Notes under the pieces: generated by a model
What the model saw: only the letters and a program-made list of their open reading frames with translations
What the model was told of the DNA's origin: nothing
The model's database searches: none
NCBI RefSeq assembly: GCF_000153105.1
Contig: NZ_CH672376.1
Coordinates: forward strand, 1,984,855-2,048,854
Reading direction: 5' to 3'
Length of the DNA stretch: 64,000 nt
From: Blastopirellula marina DSM 3645
GTDB lineage: Bacteria; Planctomycetota; Planctomycetia; Pirellulales; Pirellulaceae
Shown: one piece after another, positions 1 through 8,305 of the stretch
Position numbering within the stretch: position 1 is the first letter of the stretch
Layout of the letters: each line of letters opens with the position of its first letter
Program-made: the position numbers and the translations under genes

Positions 1-2
1 TG

Positions 3-1400
3 ATTTTCTCGTGCGAAATCATCCTCGGCAGTTTCGCGGTCGAGAGCCTGACCCCGATCGTGATCGCTGCGGTGCTTGCCGCGGTGGTGCAAAAGCAAGT
101 GGGCGAACACGGCGTGAATGTCGCCTTTCCCCAAATTTCCCACGAATATGCCGGCAATTGGGTCGAACTGCCGTCTTACTTTTTGCTGGGCATTATCTGC
201 GGATTCGCTTCGATCGCCTTTGTGCGGCTGTTGTATTGGACCGAAGACGTCGCGAAAGCCTGGACGCCCAAGTGGTGGATAAGGGCGCTGGCCTGCGGCA
301 CGTTGGTCGGCGTTCTCGGCGCCGGTTACTTTGTCGTTTATCCCGCGCCGCCGACGATCTCCGCCGAAGAATCGGCGAACGAGTCGGATTCGCTGGCCGA
401 AGAAATGAGCCAAGAAGGGCATCATCCCCGCGGACCGGCGCTCTACGGCGTCGGCTACGACACGGTCGAGCACTCGCTGCATCTTCAGAATGCGGACAAG
501 CCGATGCCGGTTCGTCGTCAAAACGTTGACATCGCCAGCACGAAGGTGGTGCCGCTTAGTCGAGAAGAGATGATCGCGCATCTCTGGTGGCTGGTTCCCC
601 TAATCCTGCTGAAGCCGATCTGCACAAGTTTGACGCTGGGCGGCGGCGGGGCCGGCGGCATCTTCGCGCCTTCCCTTTTCTTGGGAGCGACGCTGGGCGG
701 CGCCTACGGAATCGTCTGCAATTTAATTGCGCCCGACATGTGCGCCAGCCCCGGCGCATATGCGCTGGTCGGCATGGGCGCCGTGGTCGCCGGCACAACG
801 CATGGAGTGCTCAGCGCGATTTTGATTGTCTACGAGTTAACCGGCGACTATCACATTATTTTGCCGATCATGGGCGCCGCTTGTATCTCGAGCGTGGTCG
901 CCTGGTTTAGCGATCCGGAAAATATTTACTCGAAACGGCTGGCGCGCAGCGGCGAGTCGATCGCGCGCAGCCATGACTTGCATGGCGCCGAGCATATCAA
1001 AGTGCGGGACGTGATGATCCGCCGCTTTCCGACCGTGAAAAATACGGACAACCTGGTGCAGATCATCAAGGTGGCGCGGCAAAATCCGCACATTGAAAGT
1101 CTCCCGGTCATGGATGACGACAATCGATTGATCGGAATCATTCGTCCCGAAGACTTGCATCGCGTGATGGATACTGACGTCTCTCCCTATTTGGTGAATG
1201 CAGACGATATTGCGCTGATGATGCCGATCTCGGTCTCGCCCGAGGAGAACCTGCTTGAGGCGCTGCGCGATTTCGGATCGCGCGACGTCGACACGTTGCC
1301 GGTCGAGATCGGGGAAGGGGGGCGGCGGCAGTTGATCGGTTTGCTGCTGCGAGCCGACGTCATGAGCCGCTATCGCGAAGCGATGCTTTCGCGCCACTAG
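3..1400 (+). CDS. ClC-family chloride channel/transporter with C-terminal CBS pair (5' truncated)
   Basis: Membrane chloride channel or H+/Cl- exchanger of the ClC family. The reading frame is open to the left edge, so the first helices, including the usual GxEGP gating-glutamate region, lie outside the window; a GTG at 60 is unlikely to be the true start. Visible signatures are the GGIFAPSLFLGA ion-filter segment, the following THGVLSAILIVYELTGDY helix pair, and about 130 C-terminal residues forming two CBS motifs (VRDVMIRRFPTV... and ...LPVEIGEG...LLRADVMSRY), which in this family bind adenine nucleotides and tune gating. A hydrophilic insert (roughly codons for EESANESDSLAEE) separates two membrane segments. 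It ends about 200 bp before a hybrid kinase; nothing links the two functionally. Confidence 0.9.
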   Translation: MFSCEIILGSFAVESLTPIVIAAVLAAVVQKQVGEHGVNVAFPQISHEYAGNWVELPSYFLLGIICGFASIAFVRLLYWTEDVAKAWTPKWWIRALACGTLVGVLGAGYFVVYPAPPTISAEESANESDSLAEEMSQEGHHPRGPALYGVGYDTVEHSLHLQNADKPMPVRRQNVDIASTKVVPLSREEMIAHLWWLVPLILLKPICTSLTLGGGGAGGIFAPSLFLGATLGGAYGIVCNLIAPDMCASPGAYALVGMGAVVAGTTHGVLSAILIVYELTGDYHIILPIMGAACISSVVAWFSDPENIYSKRLARSGESIARSHDLHGAEHIKVRDVMIRRFPTVKNTDNLVQIIKVARQNPHIESLPVMDDDNRLIGIIRPEDLHRVMDTDVSPYLVNADDIALMMPISVSPEENLLEALRDFGSRDVDTLPVEIGEGGRRQLIGLLLRADVMSRYREAMLSRH

Positions 1401-1602
1401 AGCGGCGTCGTGGCTCCGCCGTTCGCTAACCGCATAGTCGTTACGACCCCAGCGGCAATTCTCGGATAATGAGCGCGAAACGGGTTGACTTTGCGGCTTA
1501 ACTCCCCCCGTGTAACGTTTTTTGACCTAGTGTCTCTCCAGGCGGGGGATTTTCCCTGCTCATCGGGTTAGATCGTAGCAGCGATCGTCCCAGGGGCAGA
1601 AC

Positions 1603-3588
1603 ATGAAAAGCGAACGATTCACAACGCTCATTGTGTGTCGCAATCCTGATTTGATTGCGGCGGTATCAAGTGAGCTAAGTAGCAGCCAATCGGTAGAATG
1701 GCGATTCCACGCTGTTGCCGATGCAAAATCGATTATCGGCGATCAGCCGGTCGAAATCTGTTTGTTCTTGATCGATCGCACGCATCCGCTGCGCGAAGAA
1801 ATGTCGGAGCTTCGCCGCGTCCGGCAACGTCTTCCTCAAGCGGTCGTCATCGTCGTCGGTGACGAAAAGTCTGGCGAAGTCGAACTGGATGCATGGTCGA
1901 GCGGCGCCGATGAATTTGCGCCGACTTCGCATCTTTCCGCCGCAGCGATCGAACGGACGGTGATGCGATGCGTCGAGCGGCGTATGACCGCTGATAAGTT
2001 GCGACATCGCGAGCGTTGGTATCGCGTTGCGGTCGCCGAAGGAAATGTCGGCCTCTGGCGTTGGGACCGCCCCTGTAATTTCTTTTATCTGGCCGACCAT
2101 TTTCAAGACATGTTGAGTATTGCGCATGACGATCTGCCGAGCGATCTAGCGCAATGGATCGAACGAATTCATCCCGATGATCGGCACGCGACACTCGACG
2201 CGGCCGACGCTCATTTTTCAGGGCGTTCGGATCGCTTTGTCGTCGAGCATCGCATTCGCCGCGGCGACGACGGTTACCGTTGGTATCTCTCCAGCGGTTG
2301 CGTGGCCGAAAATGACGCGGACCGTAAACAGATCCTGGGCGCATCGACCGACATTTCCGCGCGTAAAGAGGCTGAGTTCGCTTTGCAACGTGCGAAACGC
2401 GCCGCCGAATCGGCCGTTCGCGTGAAGTCTGAATTTTTGACGAATATGAGCCATGAACTGCGTACGCCGCTGGCGGCGATTTTGGGTTACTCCGAAATCA
2501 TGGAAGATCATGCCGTCACATCCGAGTCGTTGGAAGCGGTCGATACGATCCGCCGCAATGGCCAGCATTTGCTGGAATTGATCGGCGATATTTTAGAGTT
2601 CTCGCGGATCGAATCGGGCAAGCTGGAAGTGAGCGCGATGCCGACTCCTGCTTACGAATTTTTAAAGAGTACGTTTGAATCGTTTCGCGAGTTGGCCGAT
2701 GACAAGGGACTGCGATTTGTGGTGGACGTTTCGGACCAGATTCCAGAAATGATCATCACTGATCCGGTTTGCGTACGTCAGATTTTGTGGCGATTGGTGA
2801 CGAATGCCGTGAAGTTTACCGACGCCGGTGAAATCGGAGTCGCGGTTCGCGTGGCCGACGGAAACTTGGAGCTGAACGTTCGCGATACCGGCTGCGGCAT
2901 CCCGGCGGAAATGCTCAGCTCGATCTATCAACCATTTCGTCAGGCTGACAACTCCTCCACGCGCCGGCATGATGGCGCTGGTCTGGGGTTGGCGATCTGT
3001 CAAAAGCTGTCCCAGATGTTGGGTGGCGATATCTCTGTACGCAGTCAGGCCGGCGCCGGATCGCAGTTTACGGTGCGCCTGCCGATCGAACGAACTGCGT
3101 CTGACAAGCGGCGACAGGGTAAATCCAAGGAAGAGAAGCTCCCCGCGAAGCGGCTCAGCGGACGCGTGTTGCTGGCCGAAGATGGTCCAGACAACCAGCG
3201 TCTATATGACCTGTTGCTGCGCACCGCCGGCGCCAAAGTAACGGTGGTCGAGAATGGCCGCCAAGCGATGGAAGTCGCGCTGGAGCAAGCGGCCGTCGAC
3301 GGCGGCGGGTTTGATCTGATCTTGATGGACATGCAGATGCCGGTCATGGACGGTTACGAAGCGACGCGCGTCTTGCGATTGGCCGGATATCGCAAACCGA
3401 TCGTCGCGTTAACGGCGCATGCGATGGCCGATGATCGCGCCAAATGCCTGGACGCCGGCTGTAACGACTACATCGCCAAGCCGGTCGAACGCAGTCGTTT
3501 TATCGCGATCTGTCGATCGTGGATCGAAGAAGGACGCGGCCTGCGAAACGAGTTGAACCTCAGCTCTAACGCGGCGGCGAACGATTAA
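1603..3588 (+). CDS. Hybrid sensor histidine kinase: receiver-like, PAS, HisKA-HATPase, C-terminal receiver
   Basis: Soluble two-component hybrid kinase of 661 aa. Residues about 1-125 have a receiver-like fold (an Asp lies at about 58 in LFLIDRTHP) but lack the acidic pair after strand 1. A PAS domain spans about 135-255, with the PAS-associated GYRWYLSSG strand. HisKA carries the H-box SEFLTNMSHELRTPL with phospho-His284. The ATPase domain shows an N-box (LVTNAVKFTD), DTGCGIP and GAGLGLAI. A canonical receiver at about 525-645 has phospho-Asp576 in LILMDMQMP and Lys626. No membrane segment is visible, so it probably senses a cytoplasmic ligand or a phosphorelay input. No response regulator gene is adjacent; output is probably through another receiver or Hpt protein. 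Start ATG is preceded by a purine-rich CAGGGGCAG. Confidence 0.93.
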   Translation: MKSERFTTLIVCRNPDLIAAVSSELSSSQSVEWRFHAVADAKSIIGDQPVEICLFLIDRTHPLREEMSELRRVRQRLPQAVVIVVGDEKSGEVELDAWSSGADEFAPTSHLSAAAIERTVMRCVERRMTADKLRHRERWYRVAVAEGNVGLWRWDRPCNFFYLADHFQDMLSIAHDDLPSDLAQWIERIHPDDRHATLDAADAHFSGRSDRFVVEHRIRRGDDGYRWYLSSGCVAENDADRKQILGASTDISARKEAEFALQRAKRAAESAVRVKSEFLTNMSHELRTPLAAILGYSEIMEDHAVTSESLEAVDTIRRNGQHLLELIGDILEFSRIESGKLEVSAMPTPAYEFLKSTFESFRELADDKGLRFVVDVSDQIPEMIITDPVCVRQILWRLVTNAVKFTDAGEIGVAVRVADGNLELNVRDTGCGIPAEMLSSIYQPFRQADNSSTRRHDGAGLGLAICQKLSQMLGGDISVRSQAGAGSQFTVRLPIERTASDKRRQGKSKEEKLPAKRLSGRVLLAEDGPDNQRLYDLLLRTAGAKVTVVENGRQAMEVALEQAAVDGGGFDLILMDMQMPVMDGYEATRVLRLAGYRKPIVALTAHAMADDRAKCLDAGCNDYIAKPVERSRFIAICRSWIEEGRGLRNELNLSSNAAAND

Positions 3589-3636
3589 GCGTCGTAGTTT
3601 GCTGGACGAGTGAGCGCCGCTCTGTTTGCGATTCGA

Positions 3637-3650
3637 TTTTCCCCCCAGAA
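3637..3650. repeat. 14-bp direct repeat, left copy (partner at 5611-5624)
   Basis: TTTTCCCCCCAGAA occurs here and identically at 5611-5624. The two copies bracket the lipoprotein and DUF1559 genes between them, about 1.97 kb apart. The sequence is low-complexity, so coincidence is possible; it is listed because another DUF1559 module in this window is also bracketed by a direct repeat. Confidence 0.35.
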
Positions 3651-3762
3651 AAAACAAAGCGGCGGAAATCTCCAAAAGCATTCGGGCCCAGCGGGGGGGA
3701 AGATCGAAAGGCGCGTCCCGATGCGAAGGCGCCGTGATTTACTGCGGAGGGACCAGAGTAAT

Positions 3763-4179
3763 TTACTTCGCTTTGCTGTCTAGTTCAAAGCTCAGGTCAT
3801 CTCTCGGTCCATCGATGGTTACGGTGAGCGGCGTCAATTGGACCGCATTGTAAACAGGCGGAACGATGCTTTCGTATTTGTCGCGCATGCCGCTGTCAGG
3901 CGTGTCATACAGCTTTACCTGGCCAACAATCTTGTTGCCGACAATCAGCACTTTCTTTTCGCCCTGCATGGTATAGCCGGTGAAATTACCCTCTTTGATG
4001 ACGCCGCCGCCAGTAGGAGTCGACTTGTCGACAGCCACAAAGGAGATAGAGCCAGTGGGGACCGGTTGTCCATCGATCGATACCGTTCCTTGCACTTTGA
4101 CTTCGCCCGATTTTGTATCGGCGCCGCACCCTGTCAGGGCGACTAGTCCCAGCAGAGCGACAATGGAGTAGTAACGCAT
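3763..4179 (-). CDS. Small lipoprotein, partner of the upstream DUF1559 protein
   Basis: 138-aa exported lipoprotein. The signal peptide MRYYSIVALLGLVALTGC ends in a lipobox with Cys18. The rest reads as a carboxypeptidase-regulatory-like/transthyretin-like beta sandwich: KVQGTVSIDGQPVPTGSISFVAVD is the typical first strand pair (G-V-DG-PV-G-I-F). Start is set at the ATG that opens the signal peptide; the frame is open further upstream but only with non-signal sequence. It lies 114 bp downstream of the DUF1559 gene on the same strand and is probably co-transcribed with it. Function unknown; such domains are usually structural or ligand-binding parts of surface proteins. Confidence 0.8.
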   Translation of the reverse strand: MRYYSIVALLGLVALTGCGADTKSGEVKVQGTVSIDGQPVPTGSISFVAVDKSTPTGGGVIKEGNFTGYTMQGEKKVLIVGNKIVGQVKLYDTPDSGMRDKYESIVPPVYNAVQLTPLTVTIDGPRDDLSFELDSKAK

Positions 4180-4293
4180 AGGGAATCTCGCTTGCAAAAG
4201 CAAATATTGGGAAGAGATGAGGAAGTCATGGCGAGCCGTTCGGCGTCTCGAAAGCCGAACGGCTAGCAACATTCTTGCGGGACGAATCGGCGA

Positions 4294-5247
4294 TTATTCC
4301 GAAATAACCTCGCCGCCATAGGTCGACAACGTCGCTTCCCAATTCCCTTGACTAATCGTTTCGGAAACAAACCGCACCGATCCGTCGCACATGCTCACCA
4401 TGACGCCGCCGGGATGTTGGCTACGCGCGGCCATTTGCATTTCATGGGGTTGGCCCACTGAAGAACAGGGTATTCGACGGAAGTCGACGTTGTTTGCATC
4501 TTCCGCCGAATCCTTGCATTGAATGCATTGGTCCGGACTGGAAGCGTTCGGCGTCAACAACGACATGAAGCCGGGGCTTCCCTCGTTGTTCAAAAAGTCG
4601 CCGCGACTGTCATCGGTTGCGTCCGGCGAGGCGATGATCAATTCCGAGAAACAAGCGGTGTTGGACGTACCGTCAGTCACTTCGCTGAGGCGAGAAACGT
4701 GACGGATGCGAAAGGGGGAACCGAGATAGGCGGCCGCATCCGCTCCGGTGTGATGCAAGTGCGCATTGCCCATATTCGCGGTGTAATTGCCTAGCACGCG
4801 CCAGTTGGCGTCGCCCTGATCTTGAATTGCTCCGACTTTATCAGAAGGGCAGTAGTACCCGTCCACGGCAACTCTTAACGTCGCCGGATTAGGGCCGTTG
4901 TGAAAATGTTCGTTGAAGTCGTATTGGTCATACAGCGCCGTTTGCTCGATGTAGGGCCACAACTGAACCGCCCAGGTAACTCGATGATACGATCGGCCGT
5001 TCTGGACTTTGGTGGGATTATCCGTACCGTTCATGCCGCCGAGCGGAAACCAGTCGCGATAGGTGTCGGCAAACATATGGGTCGCCAGAGTCCACTGTTT
5101 TAAGTTGTTGGTGCACTGCATGCGGCGTGCGGCCTCACGTGCCTGCTGAACTGCAGGCAGCAACAGGGCGATCAAAACGCCGATGATGGCGATCACCACC
5201 AAAAGCTCCACAAGAGTAAAACCGCTCGTCTGTCGTTCTCGAGGCAT
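4294..5247 (-). CDS. DUF1559 pseudopilin-like secreted protein
   Basis: 317-aa member of the planctomycete DUF1559 family. The N-terminus is a type IV prepilin-like leader: MPRERQTSG followed by [14 protein letters not shown], with cleavage expected between Gly and Phe. It continues into [17 protein letters not shown] and NNLKQ, then a long globular domain, and ends with the family's C-terminal QHPGGVMVSMCDGSVRF motif. Start: the ATG at 5247 gives a normal 9-residue leader; an in-frame GTG at 5289 would give an unusually long one. The family is thought to be exported by a type II/IV pilus-like system and to act at the cell surface, but the role is not known. First gene of a pair with the lipoprotein downstream. 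Confidence 0.92.
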   Translation of the reverse strand: MPRERQTSGFTLVELLVVIAIIGVLIALLLPAVQQAREAARRMQCTNNLKQWTLATHMFADTYRDWFPLGGMNGTDNPTKVQNGRSYHRVTWAVQLWPYIEQTALYDQYDFNEHFHNGPNPATLRVAVDGYYCPSDKVGAIQDQGDANWRVLGNYTANMGNAHLHHTGADAAAYLGSPFRIRHVSRLSEVTDGTSNTACFSELIIASPDATDDSRGDFLNNEGSPGFMSLLTPNASSPDQCIQCKDSAEDANNVDFRRIPCSSVGQPHEMQMAARSQHPGGVMVSMCDGSVRFVSETISQGNWEATLSTYGGEVISE

Positions 5248-5952
5248 GGTGGCTTTCAAGTTTTTCTCCAACGCTGCAATTGAGGACACAAAAAATATCG
5301 TTTCGCCGATATGGCAGGATTGTTAGGTTTGCGAACCAGGGTTCCCGTAGTTTCTGGAGCGTATTCCGTGTGATGCAGATCCGACAATTTGAGAATCAGT
5401 GATTGAAAATGTCGAAGACTTGTCGCAAGAAATCAAAAAGGAAAAGTCATTATTTAGAGCGGCAACCGCGATGATTGCCCCTTAATACTAGAAATAAGGG
5501 AATGCGATGTCGAGAGCGTGCCTGCTTAAATTGCGGCAATTTGTGCCTGTCTATCTTTATCTCGATTTTGCGTGTTTTTTGTTTGCGGCATTGTGGATTA
5601 AAGCAGTTAGTTTTCCCCCCAGAATTGGCTGGAAAGGAGAAAGAAAACTCCTGCTTTTTGTGAACCGATTTGAATTCTTTTCGTTGTTTCCGGTGATGTG
5701 ATTTGCGATCTCTTATGCAAATTGAATGAAAAAATGGGATGAACTTTTGAGAGGGCCGTGAAATATTCATGCTCCTTTTTGCCTAATTGCATGAAACGTG
5801 CATTCGAACGCTCGATCTCCCTGTGAAATGCAGATTGATTCGTCACGTTGCGAAGGGAAAACAAACTAGTTGCTGATTGCCTAGGAACGCGCTCCACCGG
5901 CTGATATCCTAAAGTTATGGTAATTTTTTCCTTCGCTCTTGGAGAATTTGTA
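5248..5952. other. 705-bp AT-rich divergent intergenic region
   Basis: No convincing gene. Between divergent DUF1559 (minus) and DUF1080 (plus) genes. The part from about 5380 to 5760 is visibly richer in A and T (near 42% GC) than the flanking genes and contains several short open frames in conflicting phases without ribosome sites. It holds the right copy (5611-5624) of the 14-bp repeat. It probably contains the promoters and leader sequences of both flanking genes; no specific box can be assigned. Confidence 0.5.
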
Positions 5953-6600
5953 ATGCTCAATCGCTGTGTTGCGATGACGGCAATCTGTTGTCTTCTCTCC
6001 GGATTGGCTTTGCACGCCGAAGAGCCAAAAGCCAAAGAACCAACTGCCGAGAAACTGTTTGACGGTAAGTCGTTGGCCGGCTGGAAAATTGCCGAGAAGG
6101 GCGCCTTTGACCAGCATGGCGCGGTGACCGTTAAAGGCGGAGAGATTCTTCTCGTGAAAGGAGACTCGAGCACCGGCATCTTCCGCGCTGACCAACCGCC
6201 GCGAATGAACTACGAGATCTCGCTCGAAGCGAAGCGGACGGACGGTTCTGATTTTTTCTGCGGGCTCACTTTTCCGATCAACGACGAGTACTGCACGATG
6301 TTGATCGGCGGTTGGGGGGGCGGAGTGACCGGGTTGTCGAATGTTGATGATCTGAGCGCCGTCGAGAATGGCGCGACCGGTTATCAAGAGTTCAAAAACG
6401 ATCAGTGGTACAAGATTCGATTGCGCGTGACGCCAGAGAGCGTCACCGCTTGGATCGACGGGGATTCAATCTTCAACGTAAAGATCGCCGACGCGAAGTT
6501 CAGCATCTGGTGGGAGCAAGAGCCGATGCGTCCGCTGGGGATCGCAACCTGGAACACGTCGGCGGCGCTGCGGAACTTGGAGCTGAAGCGGCTGAAATAG
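5953..6600 (+). CDS. DUF1080 (3-keto-disaccharide hydrolase-like) secreted protein
   Basis: 215-aa exported protein. A signal peptide (MLNRCVAMTAICCLLSGLALHAEE) precedes one DUF1080 domain, a concanavalin-like beta sandwich: EKLFDGKSLAGWKI at the N-terminus, MNYEISLEAKRTDGSDFF in the middle and QWYKIRLRVTPESVTAWIDG near the end are the family's usual strands. Some members are called 3-keto-disaccharide hydrolases and take part in carbohydrate breakdown in planctomycetes and Bacteroidetes; the substrate here is unknown. The start ATG at 5953 has GGAG 8 bp upstream; an earlier in-frame ATG at 5917 lacks this and would spoil the signal peptide. A longer paralogue lies at 45.5-46.2 kb. Confidence 0.85.
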   Translation: MLNRCVAMTAICCLLSGLALHAEEPKAKEPTAEKLFDGKSLAGWKIAEKGAFDQHGAVTVKGGEILLVKGDSSTGIFRADQPPRMNYEISLEAKRTDGSDFFCGLTFPINDEYCTMLIGGWGGGVTGLSNVDDLSAVENGATGYQEFKNDQWYKIRLRVTPESVTAWIDGDSIFNVKIADAKFSIWWEQEPMRPLGIATWNTSAALRNLELKRLK

Positions 6601-6871
6601 CGCGCTAAAATGTTGCCTCGCGATCGGATGCCGATCTCTCTGTCGGCGGTGAATTCATTTCCCTTGAAGCGGTGTCTCACGGCTTTATGGGGCTTGGGAT
6701 GGATTTGCGCTTGGTTGGGCTCCTGCCTAGGAAACGCTTGTCGTCGCTTTGGTGGCGAATCGTTCGATCCCAAGTGCGGTTGAGCTTTCGAATGGGGCGT
6801 ATTCTTGGTAAAATGTCTATTTGCGCCCTAGCTTGGGCATTGCGGAGTCATCTCGTACATAATGGTGTTGC

Positions 6872-7810
6872 ATGAAATATAGCAAAAAACGGGAAGGGTT
6901 TACGTTGGTTGAGCTCCTGGTCGTAATCGCGATCATTGGAGTCTTGATTGCATTGTTGTTGCCTGCCGTCCAGCAAGCACGCGAAGCAGCTCGGCGGATG
7001 AGCTGCAGTAACAATCTGAAGAATATTGGGTTGGGGCTGCACAATTATCACGATACGTTTGGCAGCTTCCCTTCTGGCTTTATCAGCAATCGAGGAACGC
7101 CGGCGTCGAGCGGCACGTGCTGGTCGAGCGGCGGCGAAAACACTCAGTTCGCTCCTTGGACGGCGCTGATGTTGCCGTTTATCGAACAGTCGGCGCTGCA
7201 CGATTCGATGAACTTTAAAGAGAAGTTCACGATGAATCCCATTGATGGCCTCGGCAGCGCAACGAATCAAGCCGCCTGGCTGAAAGTGTTGAAGATCTTC
7301 CAGTGTCCATCCGATCCGCGCACCGAGATCCAGCCCAACCTGTTGTGCTATATGGGGGTTCAAGGGGGCGGTCCTGATTTCCAATGTCATGGCTCCAGCG
7401 ACGCCAACCGGGGCTTGGATACCGATGGCATGCTCTACATCAATTCTCGTGTCGGTTTCAACAGCGCAGTTGACGGCTCGACCAATGTGATCATTGTCGG
7501 CGAAAGCAAGTATCAGACGCACAATCGAGCGGACGGTAAAAACTTTGGCTGGGCGAGCAGCGCGAATTCGACGAACCTGTGGTGCATGGGAGGAACGCTC
7601 GCCAGCGCCATCGCTTCGATCAATTCGCTGACGGAGGCGTCGCATAGCACGCAGTCGCGCGGCTTTGGCAGTTATCATCCCGGCGGTTGCGAGATGTTGA
7701 TGAGCGACGCTTCGGTGCAGTTCTTTACCGAAACGATGGATGTCGATATGTATCGTCAGTTGGCGATTCGTAACGATGGTTTGCCGGTCTCCGGATTCAA
7801 CGCGAACTAA
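6872..7810 (+). CDS. DUF1559 pseudopilin-like secreted protein
   Basis: 312 aa with a very short prepilin-like leader (MKYSKKREG) before [14 protein letters not shown], then [17 protein letters not shown] and NNLKNIGLGLHNYHDTFG. The C-terminus keeps the family signature in a slightly altered form, YHPGGCEMLMSDASVQFF, with DAS in place of the usual DGS. Only 14 bp separate its stop from the downstream lipoprotein gene, the tightest spacing of the five DUF1559 modules in this window, which is good evidence that the two genes form one operon. Confidence 0.92.
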   Translation: MKYSKKREGFTLVELLVVIAIIGVLIALLLPAVQQAREAARRMSCSNNLKNIGLGLHNYHDTFGSFPSGFISNRGTPASSGTCWSSGGENTQFAPWTALMLPFIEQSALHDSMNFKEKFTMNPIDGLGSATNQAAWLKVLKIFQCPSDPRTEIQPNLLCYMGVQGGGPDFQCHGSSDANRGLDTDGMLYINSRVGFNSAVDGSTNVIIVGESKYQTHNRADGKNFGWASSANSTNLWCMGGTLASAIASINSLTEASHSTQSRGFGSYHPGGCEMLMSDASVQFFTETMDVDMYRQLAIRNDGLPVSGFNAN

Positions 7811-7824
7811 GGGAGACGTGAGCC

Positions 7825-8226
7825 ATGAAATCCAAAATCAACTTTCCCTGCGTCGTGGGCGCCGCTGTTCTCGCCGTGATCGCATTGGTGGGCTGCAGTC
7901 GGCAAGATGGACCGCCCCGATACCAGGTATCGGGCGCCGCTACCTTTGGCGGTCAGCCGATCCCGCTTGGTGAAGTGGAGTTCTCGCCTGATTCAAAGCA
8001 GGGAAATACCGGCCCCGGTACGATCGCTAAGATCCAGGACGGACGCTACGAAACGCCGAGTGATCGCGGCGTGGTCGGCGGCCCGCATAATGTGCGGATC
8101 ACGGGTTACGACGGTAAAACAAATTCCGAGAGCTATAGCGGAGTGACGATCTTCTCTCCGCATTTGGAGACGATCGACCTGCCGAAGGAAGACACGGAGT
8201 ACGATTTTAACGTGCCGCGAAAATAG
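7825..8226 (+). CDS. Small lipoprotein, operon partner of DUF1559
   Basis: 133-aa lipoprotein. The signal peptide runs to the lipobox ALVGC (Cys24), followed by YQVSGAATFGGQPIPLGEVEFSPD, the first strands of a carboxypeptidase-regulatory-like beta sandwich, and a VVGGPHNVRITGYDGK strand pair. The stop is followed by a strong bidirectional terminator, so this gene closes the operon. AGGGAGACGTGAGCC ahead of the ATG includes a good ribosome site. Function unknown. Confidence 0.82.
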   Translation: MKSKINFPCVVGAAVLAVIALVGCSRQDGPPRYQVSGAATFGGQPIPLGEVEFSPDSKQGNTGPGTIAKIQDGRYETPSDRGVVGGPHNVRITGYDGKTNSESYSGVTIFSPHLETIDLPKEDTEYDFNVPRK

Positions 8227-8247
8227 ATCTGAATTCCATCGCTGAAC

Positions 8248-8281
8248 AAAAAAAGGCCGCGAGCAAGCTCGCGGCCTTTTT
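8248..8281. terminator. Bidirectional rho-independent terminator
   Basis: Perfect 10-bp GC-rich stem (GGCCGCGAGC, 8255-8264, paired with 8267-8276) with a 2-base AA gap, flanked by an A run on the left and a T run on the right. It sits between the convergent lipoprotein and PQQ-propeller genes and can serve both. Confidence 0.92.
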
Positions 8282-8305
8282 GCGATTCGCAACGAAGCGG
8301 ATGCG

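Noticed and set aside
1485-1516. TTGACT / TGTAAC as promoter of the hybrid kinase
   Set aside because: Spacing is 20 bp, too long for a standard sigma-70 promoter, and the -10 match is poor.
5475-5770. Several 60-100 codon frames in the AT-rich spacer
   Set aside because: Overlapping, no ribosome sites, Cys/Phe-rich composition typical of random AT-rich DNA.
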